A model generated the notes under the pieces. It ran no database searches. It was not told the origin of the DNA and saw only the letters and a program-made list of their open reading frames with translations. A stretch of 64,000 nt of DNA from Phoronis australis. Its lineage: Eukaryota > Phoronida > Phoronidae. Positions 1-11,500 of this stretch are shown here, piece after piece; position 1 is the stretch's first letter, and each line of letters opens with the position of its first letter. The stretch lies in contig NMRA01000016.1 of NCBI GenBank assembly GCA_002633005.1, forward strand, positions 223,396 through 287,395, read 5' to 3'. The translations under genes and the position numbers were made by a program.

Positions 1-22
1 GTGAAGCTAAGACTCAAAGATC

Positions 23-331
23 ACCTTAAAGTTCTCACTTTAATGGTACTCAGCTGCCATGGTGACCGTTAAATTCATGTCCACTTTCTTCCGTAACGTG
101 ATTTTGGTTCAGCTTGGTAAAGCTTCTTATTTTGCCAAAAGATTAAGATCATTATTAAGGTTACATCGAACCCCATTTAGTGACCTTCATTCTAACCTGT
201 ATATCAGGAAACAGGATAAGACAACTAGTATCAGTATACATTTTACAGCAGAAACAAGATCAGAGTTTGAAAAATGGTTTAAAATTCATGTGCGAGTATT
301 ATTATTACTTTATCACCTTTTTAAGACAAGC
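23..331 (+). repeat. Direct repeat copy 1
   Basis: About 300 bp that recurs at 1382-1706 in the same orientation. Shared landmarks are TCACCTTAAA near the left end, GCCATGG, TTAAATTCATGTCCA, CAGAAACAAGATCAGAG and TGTGCGAGTATTATTATTAC near the right end. The copies are diverged by substitutions and small indels. I find no terminal inverted repeats. The family is unknown to me. Confidence 0.8.
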
Positions 332-1381
332 CGAAATCACGTGTTCTCATTTAAAGTACAACGCAAAATCTCATGTACTATCGCGAAGTCGCAAGTTTAG
401 CGGGGTCCTAGTGTTACTGAACTCTATCCTGGAAAAGTACAATTTAGTACTTCACTTAAAATTTCCACCAGGTGCGACACAGTGGATCTAATGAATCAAT
501 GTGGTGCATCACTTGAAGAATGAAATGGCACACCAAAGGACTGTTTATTACGAAACAGTTGGTTGCCATGGTAGCTCTACTGATGATCTTATGATACTGG
601 ATGTACATGTACCTGCAATCTCCATACATCAGCCTGTCTAGCAAAATGCACCATTCTAACAAAATTAACGTTTATTTTTTTACAAATACCTAAGACAAAC
701 AAAACCTTAATAATTTTCTTGTACATGAGTTCCCATTTTCTTAAATTGTTGAACAACTTGATAAATGTGGTAGATTTATTGGTGGTGTGTGCACTAGTTG
801 ATTAGGTTCAGGAACGAATAGTAGTAGATTAATGTGCTCCAAACTTCTGAAGGTTGTAAACATGAAGTGTTTGAGTAGCACTTTTGAAAGATTTATTAAA
901 TGACTGCTTCAAGTGGCTAGAAAGCCATGTACCACCAGAAAAAAATGTTGTACTAAAACACTTTCCCAGTTATGAAATTGGTTTAAGTTTATCCCTTATT
1001 TAAATTTATAGTGACTTCAGAGCATGGAAAGAATCGACAGTTTGTCATTACTTGAGGACAGACGAAAATATGTATTACTTAATTTCTCAGGGTTATTGAT
1101 ACAACAAAGTTTGTTTAAAAAGACTCGTATTGGCGAGCTTGTTTGTGAAACAAATTAAACAGAATGGTGTATATTATGTGTATTAATTTTTTGTAAAACC
1201 TTGTGAAAAATACTGAGGCACTCAGAAAGTGTTTGGTTGGAAAACAAAGTATTAATTTTCGTTTTTAAAAATATTTAAGTAGTTTATAGAAAACTGTGTT
1301 ACCTGAAACGTGGATCTGTCACCCAAAAAATCACAAAATAACAGGTATTTGACAATATGCTGTGATCTTAAGGTGACTCAT

Positions 1382-1706
1382 AGCTCACCTTAAAATTCTC
1401 GCTTTTATGGTACTCAGTAGCCATGGAGACAATTAAATTCATGTCCATTTTCATACTTAACATAATTTTGGTTCAGTCTGCATTGACGAAATTCTAAGAT
1501 ACTTATTTTGGCAAAAGATCAAGATCATTATTGAGGTTACCTGAAACCTTATTTAGTGACCTTCATTTTAAATTACATATCAGGAAACAGGATAAGTCAA
1601 CTTTAGTATACATTTTCTAACAGAAACAAGATCAGAGATTGAAAAATGATTTTAAAATCATGTGCGAGTATTATTATTACTTTACCCCATTTTCAAGACA
1701 AGACAT
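1382..1706 (+). repeat. Direct repeat copy 2
   Basis: Diverged second copy of the element at 23-331, in the same orientation and about 1.36 kb downstream. It matches from TCACCTTAAAATTCTCGC to TGTGCGAGTATTATTATTAC and the following AAGACAAG. It may be one end-pair of a larger element or two independent insertions. Confidence 0.8.
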
Positions 1707-2024
1707 TAAATTTTGTAGCATAATACACCCCAAGTTGATATTAAAGAAACCTTTTTGAATAAAACCTTCACAATTTCCTCAAAAATGCTGACGGGGATTT
1801 TCAATTACTCATTCAGTTTTGTTTCTATGCCAAATTAACCAGCAAATGTAAGGCATTTTTGCAAATACTCAAAAAAACTATGAGTTAAGTAGAGCTCGGT
1901 AGTATTTCAAAAGTTAAATTTCGTTAGAATTAGATATTTGAGACTATACTAGCATGACTCGTTTCTTTATAGTGACATTACTTTCCTATATCACCATATC
2001 ATGGGACCTAGGTAATTTACTTAC

Positions 2025-3341
2025 AACGTGGCGAAGAAGTTGTAGTTTTCTGAGTCTCAGTGGTCAGCTTCGTTGTTATGGAAGCTGTGGTTGTCTTGGT
2101 AACCATGGTGGTGGGTGCAATGGTTGTCTTCACTGTAGCTGGGGTGGCAGTTGTCACCAGCGAAGCAGACGTGGTCACTGCCGTCGAAGGTGCACTCATG
2201 GTTATAGTAGCTGAAATTGTTGAAGTAGCTTTTGGAAAAAACAGAAATGCTGACACCGGAGGCATTGTGGTCAGATGAGTAGTTGCGTTGTTCTGCAACC
2301 ACTTCACTTGCACTTGCAACAGAAATTTCCAGATCAAGGAATGAAATGAGTTTGTGTTCACACCCAACGTAACACATAGTGACTGCAAGTTGTTGGTCAG
2401 ATTGAAGGCCACATTTCAAAGCGAGAAGCTTCATCTGAAATCAATCGCTGCTGACACTTAGAGTTACCTGTTCTAGATACAACACGAAGAAAATACTTGG
2501 CAAATTGTAATTCGAACCGTCTTGTGCTACTCCTATCAAAAGGCGTAAAGAAACAATGCTAAATGGCACGCATAGGGCCACTTTAATAAGTCAAAGACTA
2601 AATGAATCATGAATAAACATTATATATTTCACATTTGCGAGCCATTCAATCCTACAAGAGCAATGCTGACCAACTAAATCGTATACAGCACAAACACAAA
2701 GGATAATCATTATTTTAAACGTTTCCACCAGAGGGAGCAACACAAGTAAATATAAAACAGACACAAGAGACTGCAAAGCAAGACTGGCCATAACCTGAAC
2801 TAAAGTATGTCCACAGGAGCTTAACCAAGTAAACAAGTATTCACAACCTTCACTTCCGAACGAATAACCTTTGGTATGAGCCAGGCGATTAAAACCTAAC
2901 CTAGAACACTTTTCTCAAAAATTTGATGAGGATGATACTCGAAGCTCAAAATCATTCGAGACAAAAATTAACATGCACAACAAAAGAAGATTAAAAATTT
3001 CTCAAACTGCAAAAAGAATGATACCACGTCCAAAACCTGGACCTCACCAGAGGCAATGGTATTATACCAGGGATTACTATTTATCTTTAGGCTGAAAGTG
3101 AAATCCATGGCCAATCATCAGCATACTGTTCTTACCTCAAGGAAGTTCACAGCATAATTTAGCAAAGCAACATTCAGCTGAACACAACCTGACCAGAAGG
3201 AAGTTAGAATTAGTTCACACCTACCAGGTCTTGTGGTTGTAGCACTTGTGGAGACCTGTAGTGTAGTGGCTGGTTTGCTTGTTGTTGTTGGAGCAGGACT
3301 TGTAGACGGTGCAACAGCAGTGCTTTGAGTTGTAACATTCT
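2025..3341 (-). CDS. Mucin-like Thr/Ser/Pro-rich protein, two internal exons (partial)
   Basis: Two minus-strand exons are supported. Exon A (3341 down to 3225, 117 nt) is flanked by TTTTAATACAG and GTAGGT. It encodes 39 residues such as NVTTQSTAVAPSTSPAPTTT. Exon B (2228 down to 2025, 204 nt) follows a pyrimidine-rich acceptor (GTTTTTTCCAAAAG), ends at GTAAGT, and encodes a run including TSASLVTTATPATVKTTIAP and TTTASITTKLTTETQKTTTS. Both exons are phase 1-1, so they join in frame and are the sort of symmetric module that can be duplicated or skipped. The composition is that of a heavily O-glycosylated mucin or cell-surface stalk. I see no signal peptide, start, transmembrane segment or stop, so most of the gene is missing or unrecognised. 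The intron between them (2229-3224) shows nothing else I can name. Splice choices are inferred from frame and consensus only. Confidence 0.5.
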
Positions 3342-4056
3342 CTGTATTAAAACAAGTGACCTTTACTTTGGACCAGCAGATTAAAAATAATAATTTTCAA
3401 CCAACTGCAGTTNGTACATGATAAAGTTCTGGTATCATAGACAAACAATTAGAAATATCTTCACACTCAGTTTTGTCAGGAAAATGGAGTAAGACAATAC
3501 ATGTAATGGAAGTCTTGTCTGCCATATGTTACAAATTATATCTTAAAGTTAACCACCTTAAATGATTTACAAAGTTACGTTATCAACTCTTACGTTATCC
3601 AGCAATGAAACTCTGTGATAATAACCTCTCCCAATTCTTTCTCTGAGACGTACTACCTCTGTTACGTGATGGTGTTTCCTCTCAAGAAGCCTGTTATAAA
3701 TAACTGACTTGTGGAGATTTATGACCTAGATACATGTAGGTTAGGTCTGCCACTTCAGGTTGGTGCAGTCTATGACCTTTGTGTGTGACTCATCACATAT
3801 GTTGATAAAGGCCTTTTCAACAACAACAACAAACATTGCTTTGTTTCCTTATTTGAAGGAGAAGGCTTTGCAGTGAGAAGTAGGAATAGTGGATTACATA
3901 ATTATAATCTACAGACTTCATTGAAAGTGCCATTTGTCAATACCTAAAATCATAAGTGAAGAGAAGTTTTTAAAAAAAATTCTGGACAATGTACTAACAT
4001 GTTATTGAGATTTCTTTTTTCAAATTTATATTACCTGATACATTTGTGCCAGTTAG

Positions 4057-4189
4057 CATGGGCGGCGCACCAAAGGGGGCTGGGAGCGATAGCCCCCCAC
4101 TTATTTCAGTTATCATGGGCAGTGCAGCCCTGATGATAACTGAAATTGGGGGGCTATAGCCCCCAGCCCCCTTTGGTGCGCCGCCCATG
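4057..4189. repeat. Foldback (inverted-repeat) element, 133 bp
   Basis: Nearly the whole element is one inverted repeat. The left end CATGGGCGGCGCACCAAAGG is matched by the reverse complement at 4170-4189, and pairing continues through AGCCCCC and GTTATCAT to a short loop near 4117-4132. The terminal GGGCGGCGCACCAAAGG looks like a DNA-transposon end, so this is probably a small non-autonomous (MITE-like) element. It creates a spurious minus-strand open frame. Confidence 0.9.
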
Positions 4190-4514
4190 GTTATGAAATT
4201 ACTGTTTCGGGAGTACTGCCTGTGGTCGACTTAAGTCTCTCCACGTGACAGTTCAAATATCATCAAAGTACATTTTGTCTGGTTTGGCGAACTGGACCAT
4301 TCTCTCTGTCAGTAGCAAACTGAACTTTAGTTCTGGGAGATCATCTCATGTGCACCTTTAGATTAATTACTTTATTATCCCTCGGAACTAGAAACTAGAA
4401 AGCCTAAAGAATGTGATTTTTTACTTTTTACCAGTCTCATTAATTTTGTCATGAGACCATGGTTCATTGATAGCACAAAACGCTGTTCTCAATAACATAC
4501 TGGACGGGTTTTAG

Positions 4515-4690
4515 TAGCCCTCTACACAAATGTGGAACATTCTAAAAACACGCAACTCCGAATCGCATTTTGGAGAACATTGCATAAACCAAGTATGTGA
4601 AAGTTTTACACGAATCTGATCATCTACTTCTGAGCTCTACAATGTTCTGAAGTTATCCAAATTTGGACATTTTTCAAGACACTGCAATCC
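4515..4690. repeat. Diverged dispersed repeat, copy a
   Basis: Contains GTGGAACATT, CTGAGCT, AAGTTATCCAAATTTGGACA and TTTTTCAAG. A related block is at about 11120-11290 (GTGGAACATTGT, CTGAGTTATGATGCTCCAAA, TTTGGCCAAATATGGACA), and another at about 36965-37340. Similarity is patchy and ends are undefined. Confidence 0.5.
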
Positions 4691-5498
4691 AATCTAATGG
4701 TCATGGTTCGGTCAGTAATTATGATGTGGAACCATCCAGGATTAGTGATGTTTCTTCATTGGACGGTAGTTGGACTGGACTGTAGAATCTTAGTGTAAAC
4801 TTTAATAAAGACGTTTAAATCATTTGCTCAGCTTTTACATGTCATCACGGTGAAATTTTGATTACATTTCACTATACGGTGGGCTTTCGAAAAATGAAGA
4901 AATTAATTTTGGCTATTGTTTTTGTTTGAATTTGATGAGACTTTAACATATTAATATTGATGGTAATACCATTATTGCTTTTGTGTTTGACGCTTGGACA
5001 GACAAAAATCGTGCCATAAGTCGGTTTCTAGAGATAAAATGAAGACCAGAGGTAGCCGTAAATAGGTCATTTATTATGATTAGACAAGTGTTGTACAAAA
5101 CAAGTAGTAAATAGTAATAAAATAATATCTCTGGAAAGGTGGGCAATAATAAATCGCAAGATGGACGAATGAGAAAAAAAAAATTTTGCCCACTTCATTT
5201 TATGTTAGTAGTCATAAAGAGCTATGCTTCTACAGTCACGGGGGAACAAATTGGAAGGAAATAAATACATCTTACAAATTGCCACAATTTTTATCCAAGG
5301 TAATAAGTTTATACTGTGATCTATTAGTATACATTTATCAGTTGATAATAACTGTTTTAGTGTCCGTGATTAATTCAATGAAGACATCATATTTTGTTTT
5401 GGTTTTCAGAGAAAACGTATTTTGTTTATGTACGCACTTGTATGCTGACCGAGTTTTCGACCTCCTGTCGCGCCGAATGCGCTGTGGACTACAGAGAA

Positions 5499-5580
5499 AT
5501 GTCGGACTTTGATGATTCTGATGATGATCTGCTTGTGTCGGCGTGTGAGGGAATTACAGAGTCGGACACATCCTTACAAG
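5499..5580 (+). CDS. DDX11: DDX11 exon 1: start codon and acidic N-terminus
   Basis: ATG at 5499-5501 in the context GAGAAATGTC. It encodes 27 residues, including the acidic stretch [11 protein letters not shown], and ends AAG|GTGCGT in phase 1. The next exon continues with the conserved core ([11 protein letters not shown]). Human DDX11 has a different, shorter leader, so the start is chosen from frame and splice consistency rather than from homology. Confidence 0.8.
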
Positions 5581-8500
5581 GTGCGTGAACATGTGTGTGC
5601 ATGGGGGTGTGGGTGCGTGTGGGTGCATGTGGGTATGTGTGCGTGTTTCATGTTTTAGTGAACATGCAGTTCTTTTGTAAAACATTGCCTTTTACTTTAT
5701 TTACAGGTGAAGTAAATAAAATCTTTGATGCATAAAGTTGTATTCATGTGCTCAAAATAAATACTTTTTTTGGAATTTAACTGCATTGGGCACTTGTCAC
5801 AGAGATATGACGTGTTTAAACTATTATCATTGATTTGCATACTTGTACCTATTTGATTTGTGCACATTATGTTGTTACAACAGTATCATGTACTTCTTTC
5901 TGTCTCTTCTAGCTCTAGATTTAGAGATCCCGGACAAGTTTGCTTTTCCATTTGAGCCCTACGACATTCAAGTTGGATTCATGCAGCACATGTTCAAGAG
6001 CCTGGCTCTGGGTAAACTGGGCATATTTGAGAGTCCTACAGGTACAGGAAAGTCGCTCAGCCTGATCTGTGGCGCCCTCACGTGGCTGAAGAAGTTTGAA
6101 GAAGATCAGAGGCATGAACTAGAGAGGCTGATACAGGAGACTCAGGTAGAGAAGGGGGGGGGGGTAGAGGAGATGGGGGAGGCTACAGAGCTTCTCGTAT
6201 CCCTCTCATGCTGATTTCAGATTCAGTTGAGAAATTCATACACGCCAGGTCCCCGGTGCTCGGTGCTTAGGGACTCAAATGTGTTCTCTAAATTTTTAGA
6301 CTTCGTTTACTCACTAATGTTACATTTTTCATCACTTGAATTGCCTACTGCGAGTGGGAAACATCACCTCCAATACACTTCAGTGTATCCTCAGTGGGTG
6401 TACCTATGGGTAGAGGATTTGTGCCCAACGTGAGCTGGTTGTGAAGTCTTCTCAGAGAACCTTTCCGTACAAGTGTAAAGCTGTTCAACAGAGAAATACT
6501 GTCGTGTTTTTAATCAAACTCCGAAGGTATTTTATTAAGGATAAAAAGCATTTAGAATAAATATGTCTGAGGACATTCTTCGAATTTCGATGACAGTCAA
6601 AGTGTGAAATAAACTTGTTGGGTTCAGTACAAGATGTTTCTACTGACTTTGGATTGGGCTTTAGCAATTCAGTTTAAATTTGCTTCAGAAACAACTAGAT
6701 CAAAAACATCTTTGCTGTTAGGTTCAAAGTTCTACAAAGGACGGTTGTGAAGACTGGATTGCTGCATTTGAAAGTCGCAGAGAGAATCAGCAGAAGTCGC
6801 ATGGGGTTCAAGAAAAGTTGGATCGACAGAAGAGACGGGACGAGAAACTGAAAAGAATGAGAAACAAGGATGTAGCCGTGAGGAAAAGAAAATATAAAGA
6901 GTTAGAGAACGAGTTTGACTCCCTCTTCAAGGAAACTACAAAAGAATTGAAGGAGGTGAGGGATTATCGAAATTATCTGGTTTTACAAAACCATAAAAAC
7001 ACTCATTTTGAAAAACCTCATCACCTGCACTTAAAACTACTTACAAAAATATGAAGTTTTGTCTGCCGACAGGCGATTTTCTTAAATGTTTCCTGAAATC
7101 TTAAAAACGCATGTCGGCTTCTTACCCCTCCCTCCGACTGTTGGGTTTTGTGAGTTTTTGCTAATTATGGATAATCCCAAGATATGCGATAAAGTTATGT
7201 GGCACTAGCTGTTTCCAAAAAAGTTATGCTTTCTTAAACGGTTGTGCTGTGATCCGTTGCCATGGTTGAACCAGTTGACAATGAAAGTTATACGAAAGTT
7301 TCCATTTTGGTATTTAATCTCAGCACGGCAAGGTGAATCTCTGAACTCAACTTTGACATCACGTTCTTGCCAATTTACGACTGAGCCATGTGACTTTGAC
7401 TCTGACAACAGATTTCCAGTTGACAAACAACACTTTTTTGTTTTGGGCAAGCTATTATAATAAAACGGTGGAAATGTTTTTGCTTTTTTACCCCCAAGTC
7501 AGCAGTTTGGAGGAACCCTATTACAGCCAGTGAATGAAGTCTGTGAGGACAGAGTGTGGCTCAGTGGTTTGAGGTCTGGACTTCCTAACCCTCCCATAGT
7601 GAAGGGGGATCATGTCCTCCAAGGCTTGTTTATGAAAGCCATTCTGTAGCGCTAAGCTCTTTTATCTTATGTTGAGGATGGAATTCACTCAACATTTTGG
7701 TTAGGAATCCAAATTTGTAATGGCACATAATTTTAAGTTAATATAAAAAGTTGATATAAAAAAATAAAAAAGTAAGTGCAGGCGGTCTGATACACGTTGT
7801 ACCAGACGTGCACTGGCCACACATGTGGGCCCATTGCACTGATCACCTGGAACCATGTTTATGCGCCCACATATTTATATGTGGACGCATTATGCCGTCA
7901 TCTCCGTCCGTCCGTCTCCAAAATGCTCTGATGTACATTCATGAAATTTTTCACATATGTTCCTATCATGGATGGGACAACATGAGCGAACTTTCAGACG
8001 GATCCGTCTACCAGTGTGCCCCCTAGTGGCAATTTTAGTTTTTTACGCTTACCTCTATATCTTCAAAGGTCCTAAATGTATTTTCATAAAATTTGGCATA
8101 TAGGCATCTTGTCGTGAGATGACGCTATCCTCCGGTTTTTGGATGGATTCAACGTAGTTTGCGCCACCTAGTGGCCATTTTTGCGGTTTTCGAGTCTGTT
8201 TTTTGGCGTCCACCCCTCTATCAACGAAACCGCACTAAGGATGATTGTGAAAATTGGCATGTATGTTCTTACTACGAATCTGACGATGATTTACCAATGA
8301 CTTCGACTACTGTGGTGCCTCCTAGTGGCAGTTTTTTTTTGCGCCCATGGCTGTATCTCCTAAACGGTTTGCAGCATCTTTGCTAAATTTAGCAAGTGTA
8401 TTTATATGATGTTAACAACGGATGACAACAACTTTCGAACGGATCTGACAACCAGTGTGCCCCGTAGCGGCAATTTTCATTTTTTAGGCTTACCTCTGTA

Positions 8501-11500
8501 TCTTCAAAGGTCCTCAACGGATTATCAGAAAGTTTGGAAGATAGGCATTTATTGGTGAGATGATGCTATCCTCCAGCTTTGGGATGGAATCAAGGAACTT
8601 TTGCACCACCTAGTGGCCATTATTCCTGCTTTCGAGTCTTGTTTTTTGGCATCCACCATTCGATCAACCAAACCATTCTGAGGATGACTTTGAAAATTGG
8701 TATATGGTATATGTCTTCAGTGTGAAGAGGACAGTTGACAATAACGCATTCGACTACTGTAGCGCCTCCTAGTGGTAGTTTTGTTTTGTTTTGTTTTGTG
8801 CCCATAGCTGCACCTCCTAAACTCACTGCAGGATCTTTATTAAATTTAGTAATTGTATTTATATGAAGCTAACAACAGATGACGACATCTTTCAGGCGGA
8901 TCCAAAGAAGGCTATGTCCCTAAGTGGCAATTTCATTTTTTTTGTATTCCTTTGTTTCTCTGAAGTTCCTTGACAGATTTTTATGAAATTTGCTAAATAG
9001 CTATCTATTAAAGAAGCATTAGCATGTACCCATTTTCAGATGGATTGGATTTTTTTCGCCCTCTTGTGGCTATTTTTATGAAACAAATAAACAACCCTGG
9101 AAGCACCCCCGTTTTTGGTGCATTGGTGGGCGCATTTCAACGCTTCGCGTTGCTCTTGTTCTGTCACGCAGTAAAAGGGAAGCATGTTGCTTATTGCAGT
9201 TGAAAAGTTACAAATGAGAGCTTTTGTTGTGGATACAAATTGCATTTCAGACTGGATGTGTATGTTGTTCTTACCTTGTGTTAAAGATAATGTAGAACAA
9301 ATGTACAAATTTGGATAACTATAGAGTGCCATATCTCACAAATGGGTGATCAGATTTGCATGAAACTTTCAGATATTATGTTTTTTGCAATGTTGTCCAA
9401 ATGACTATCAGGAATTGTTTTCAAAATATTCACTTTTTCACGAGGGGCTATCAAAATCAGACTTTCATGACTTCATGAAAGAAATCAAAAATTACACGAA
9501 ACAATAATTTAAACTTCAACAGCATTATTAAGATTTCGTCTCGAGCATTACATTACATGAAATTTAGCCTTGTCATTGGTGCTGTTGTTTTGGTATGAAT
9601 GTATGTACCTGTTAGTTTTCTACTTAATAATTTGGCTAAATATACAAATTTGCCATTCAGGTCCTATGTACCCTTGTGTCCAATATATACAGTATAAGAC
9701 CATTCTGCTCAGTGTCTTAAGTCCAGCGTCTGTAAGCTGGGGTAGGTTACTGTGGACAGCCACTTAACAAGTGTGCAGCAGTTTGTTTACAACAGCTTCG
9801 CGTTTGATTTACCGCAATGATAAGCCGTCTGGCTGTGTGTAAGCGGAATGTGCCTGAGCATTCCACTATTTCAACTTCCACATTTTTCTCATTAATTTTA
9901 AAGTTAATTATGAATTATCTTATGTCGACCTAAATGGTATGTTTTTGGTCAAAATCGACTCACATTTGCCAAAAGATATACAGTCCTACATATCCATAAA
10001 TAGTTCCATTCATTGAAAAACAACACTGTCTTTGGCCTGCCATATAGATGGTGCCATCACCCTGGGTCGAGTTACCAGTGGTGTAAACAGACTAGACATT
10101 AGTGTCCTAATTAAACTACCCTTGTGGAATCAGTTCAGACCTTGAGCGAAATGCAAAATCATTCAGACAAAATACTGTTTACCTATCATGATGACTAATT
10201 CTGTAAGGAACAGAAATATCTGGTAACAACTATTATGGCATCGAAAGTAATTACAAAAGGCTTATCCACATTACGTACTTTCCCTTTAATTCCTCTTCAT
10301 TTTCGGTCGTGAGGAAGGACTATTCTGACGATCAAGTCTGCTTCTACCCAGCCATCACGAGTGGGAATTCTGGGTCATTTTGTGCGATACTTATGACGTG
10401 CACTGTATGTATTAAGGTACGCAGGGAACTTGATGGTCTCAACAGTGATGCAGAGAATGGTTCGCATGACCTTGACATTGTCCTCGAGGAATACTTCAGC
10501 GATGACGAACAGACAGATGACAAAGATGTCGAAGAGGAAGAGGAACACGTTACCAAGGTAATTCTGTCATTACGTAACACGGCCACCAGAACTATACCTC
10601 AACTCTGGATATACCTCTCTATCAAGGCTCGGTTAACTCACTGTACTGGGCCGATCATTGTATTATTTAGTACAGGAAGATAATTCTCATATTGAGTTGT
10701 ATTGGTATTGTGTGTTGTATGTATAGCTCTCGAGCGTTTAGTCTGAAACTGGATTTCCCATCAACTCTAAAGTTAAGGTTAGGACTTTATTGACTGTACT
10801 ATTCAAATATCCAAAAATGCATTTTAACTCTGTACAAGTATACATTTTCTGAAAGTAAAAAACCCTGTACAATTTGATTTTTAACTTTATACAAATCTCT
10901 CATTAATTGGGTCTCGTGACCATGTCTTTCAGTTAAATTTAGCAAGAAGAAAAAGGTACACACTTAGCTAAATGATGGCTTCAGTTACATGACCGAATTT
11001 CATGTGATATGAATTTTCATGACGAAATCTGAAAAACACAGTTTTTAAAATTTTCAGTTCATTTTGGCATGGTGCAGCTTTTGGTTTTTTCAGAAAAATC
11101 ACTTAATATTATTTTTCATAACCCCTCGTGGAGAAGTGGAACATTGTAAAAGCAATTCCTAACAGTTTTTTTGAGCCTAGTGCATAAAGCATAGCCTCTG
11201 AATCCGATGACCCATTTCTGAGTTATGATGCTCCAAATTTGGCCAAATATGGACATTTTTATGGGGTGCACCATAAACTTAAATGATTTGTACAAAAATA
11301 TTGTTGATGAAAAATTATCGATTTCAATCTTCATTATTTTACTTGTTTGAAGTGTTCCATGATTCAGTTGAAAGAATCACGTGTATAAATTATTGGTTAG
11401 TTAGTTATTTACTAGTGAGCTGATGGTCCACATTATCAATGGTCGCGTGCCTGGTCTCAGATAAGATGGTGGCAGACTCGTTATTACAAAATATCGCTAC

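Larger units (their letters stand above)
1..2024. other. Non-coding flank with repeats
   Basis: I see no supportable coding exon here. Short open frames lack family resemblance. The stretch is AT-rich and holds a pair of diverged direct repeats (about 23-331 and 1382-1706). Further exons of the minus-strand mucin-like gene could lie here, but I could not recognise any. Confidence 0.5.
3342..5498. other. Region between mucin-like exons and DDX11
   Basis: No convincing exon is visible. It contains a foldback element (4057-4189), a diverged dispersed repeat (about 4515-4690), one N at 3413, and presumably the DDX11 promoter and 5' UTR in the last few hundred bases. The AT-rich stretch 5050-5400 shows no clear TATA box that I would commit to. 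The mucin-like gene runs the opposite way and its upstream exons, if any, would lie in or beyond this interval. Confidence 0.5.

Noticed and set aside
2060-2278. Plus-strand Val-rich, membrane-like open frame
   Set aside because: It is the antisense of the Thr/Ser-rich mucin-like exon; the hydrophobic look comes from complementing ACN and GCN codons.
2057-2434. Minus-strand 125-aa frame starting MKLLALKCG, signal-peptide-like
   Set aside because: It overlaps the mucin-like exon in another frame, loses any secretory look after the first residues, and the Thr-rich frame fits the neighbouring exon in phase and composition.
10344-10586. Minus-strand Ser-rich open frame
   Set aside because: Antisense of the acidic DDX11 exon 4; GAN codons become Ser/Leu-rich when reversed.
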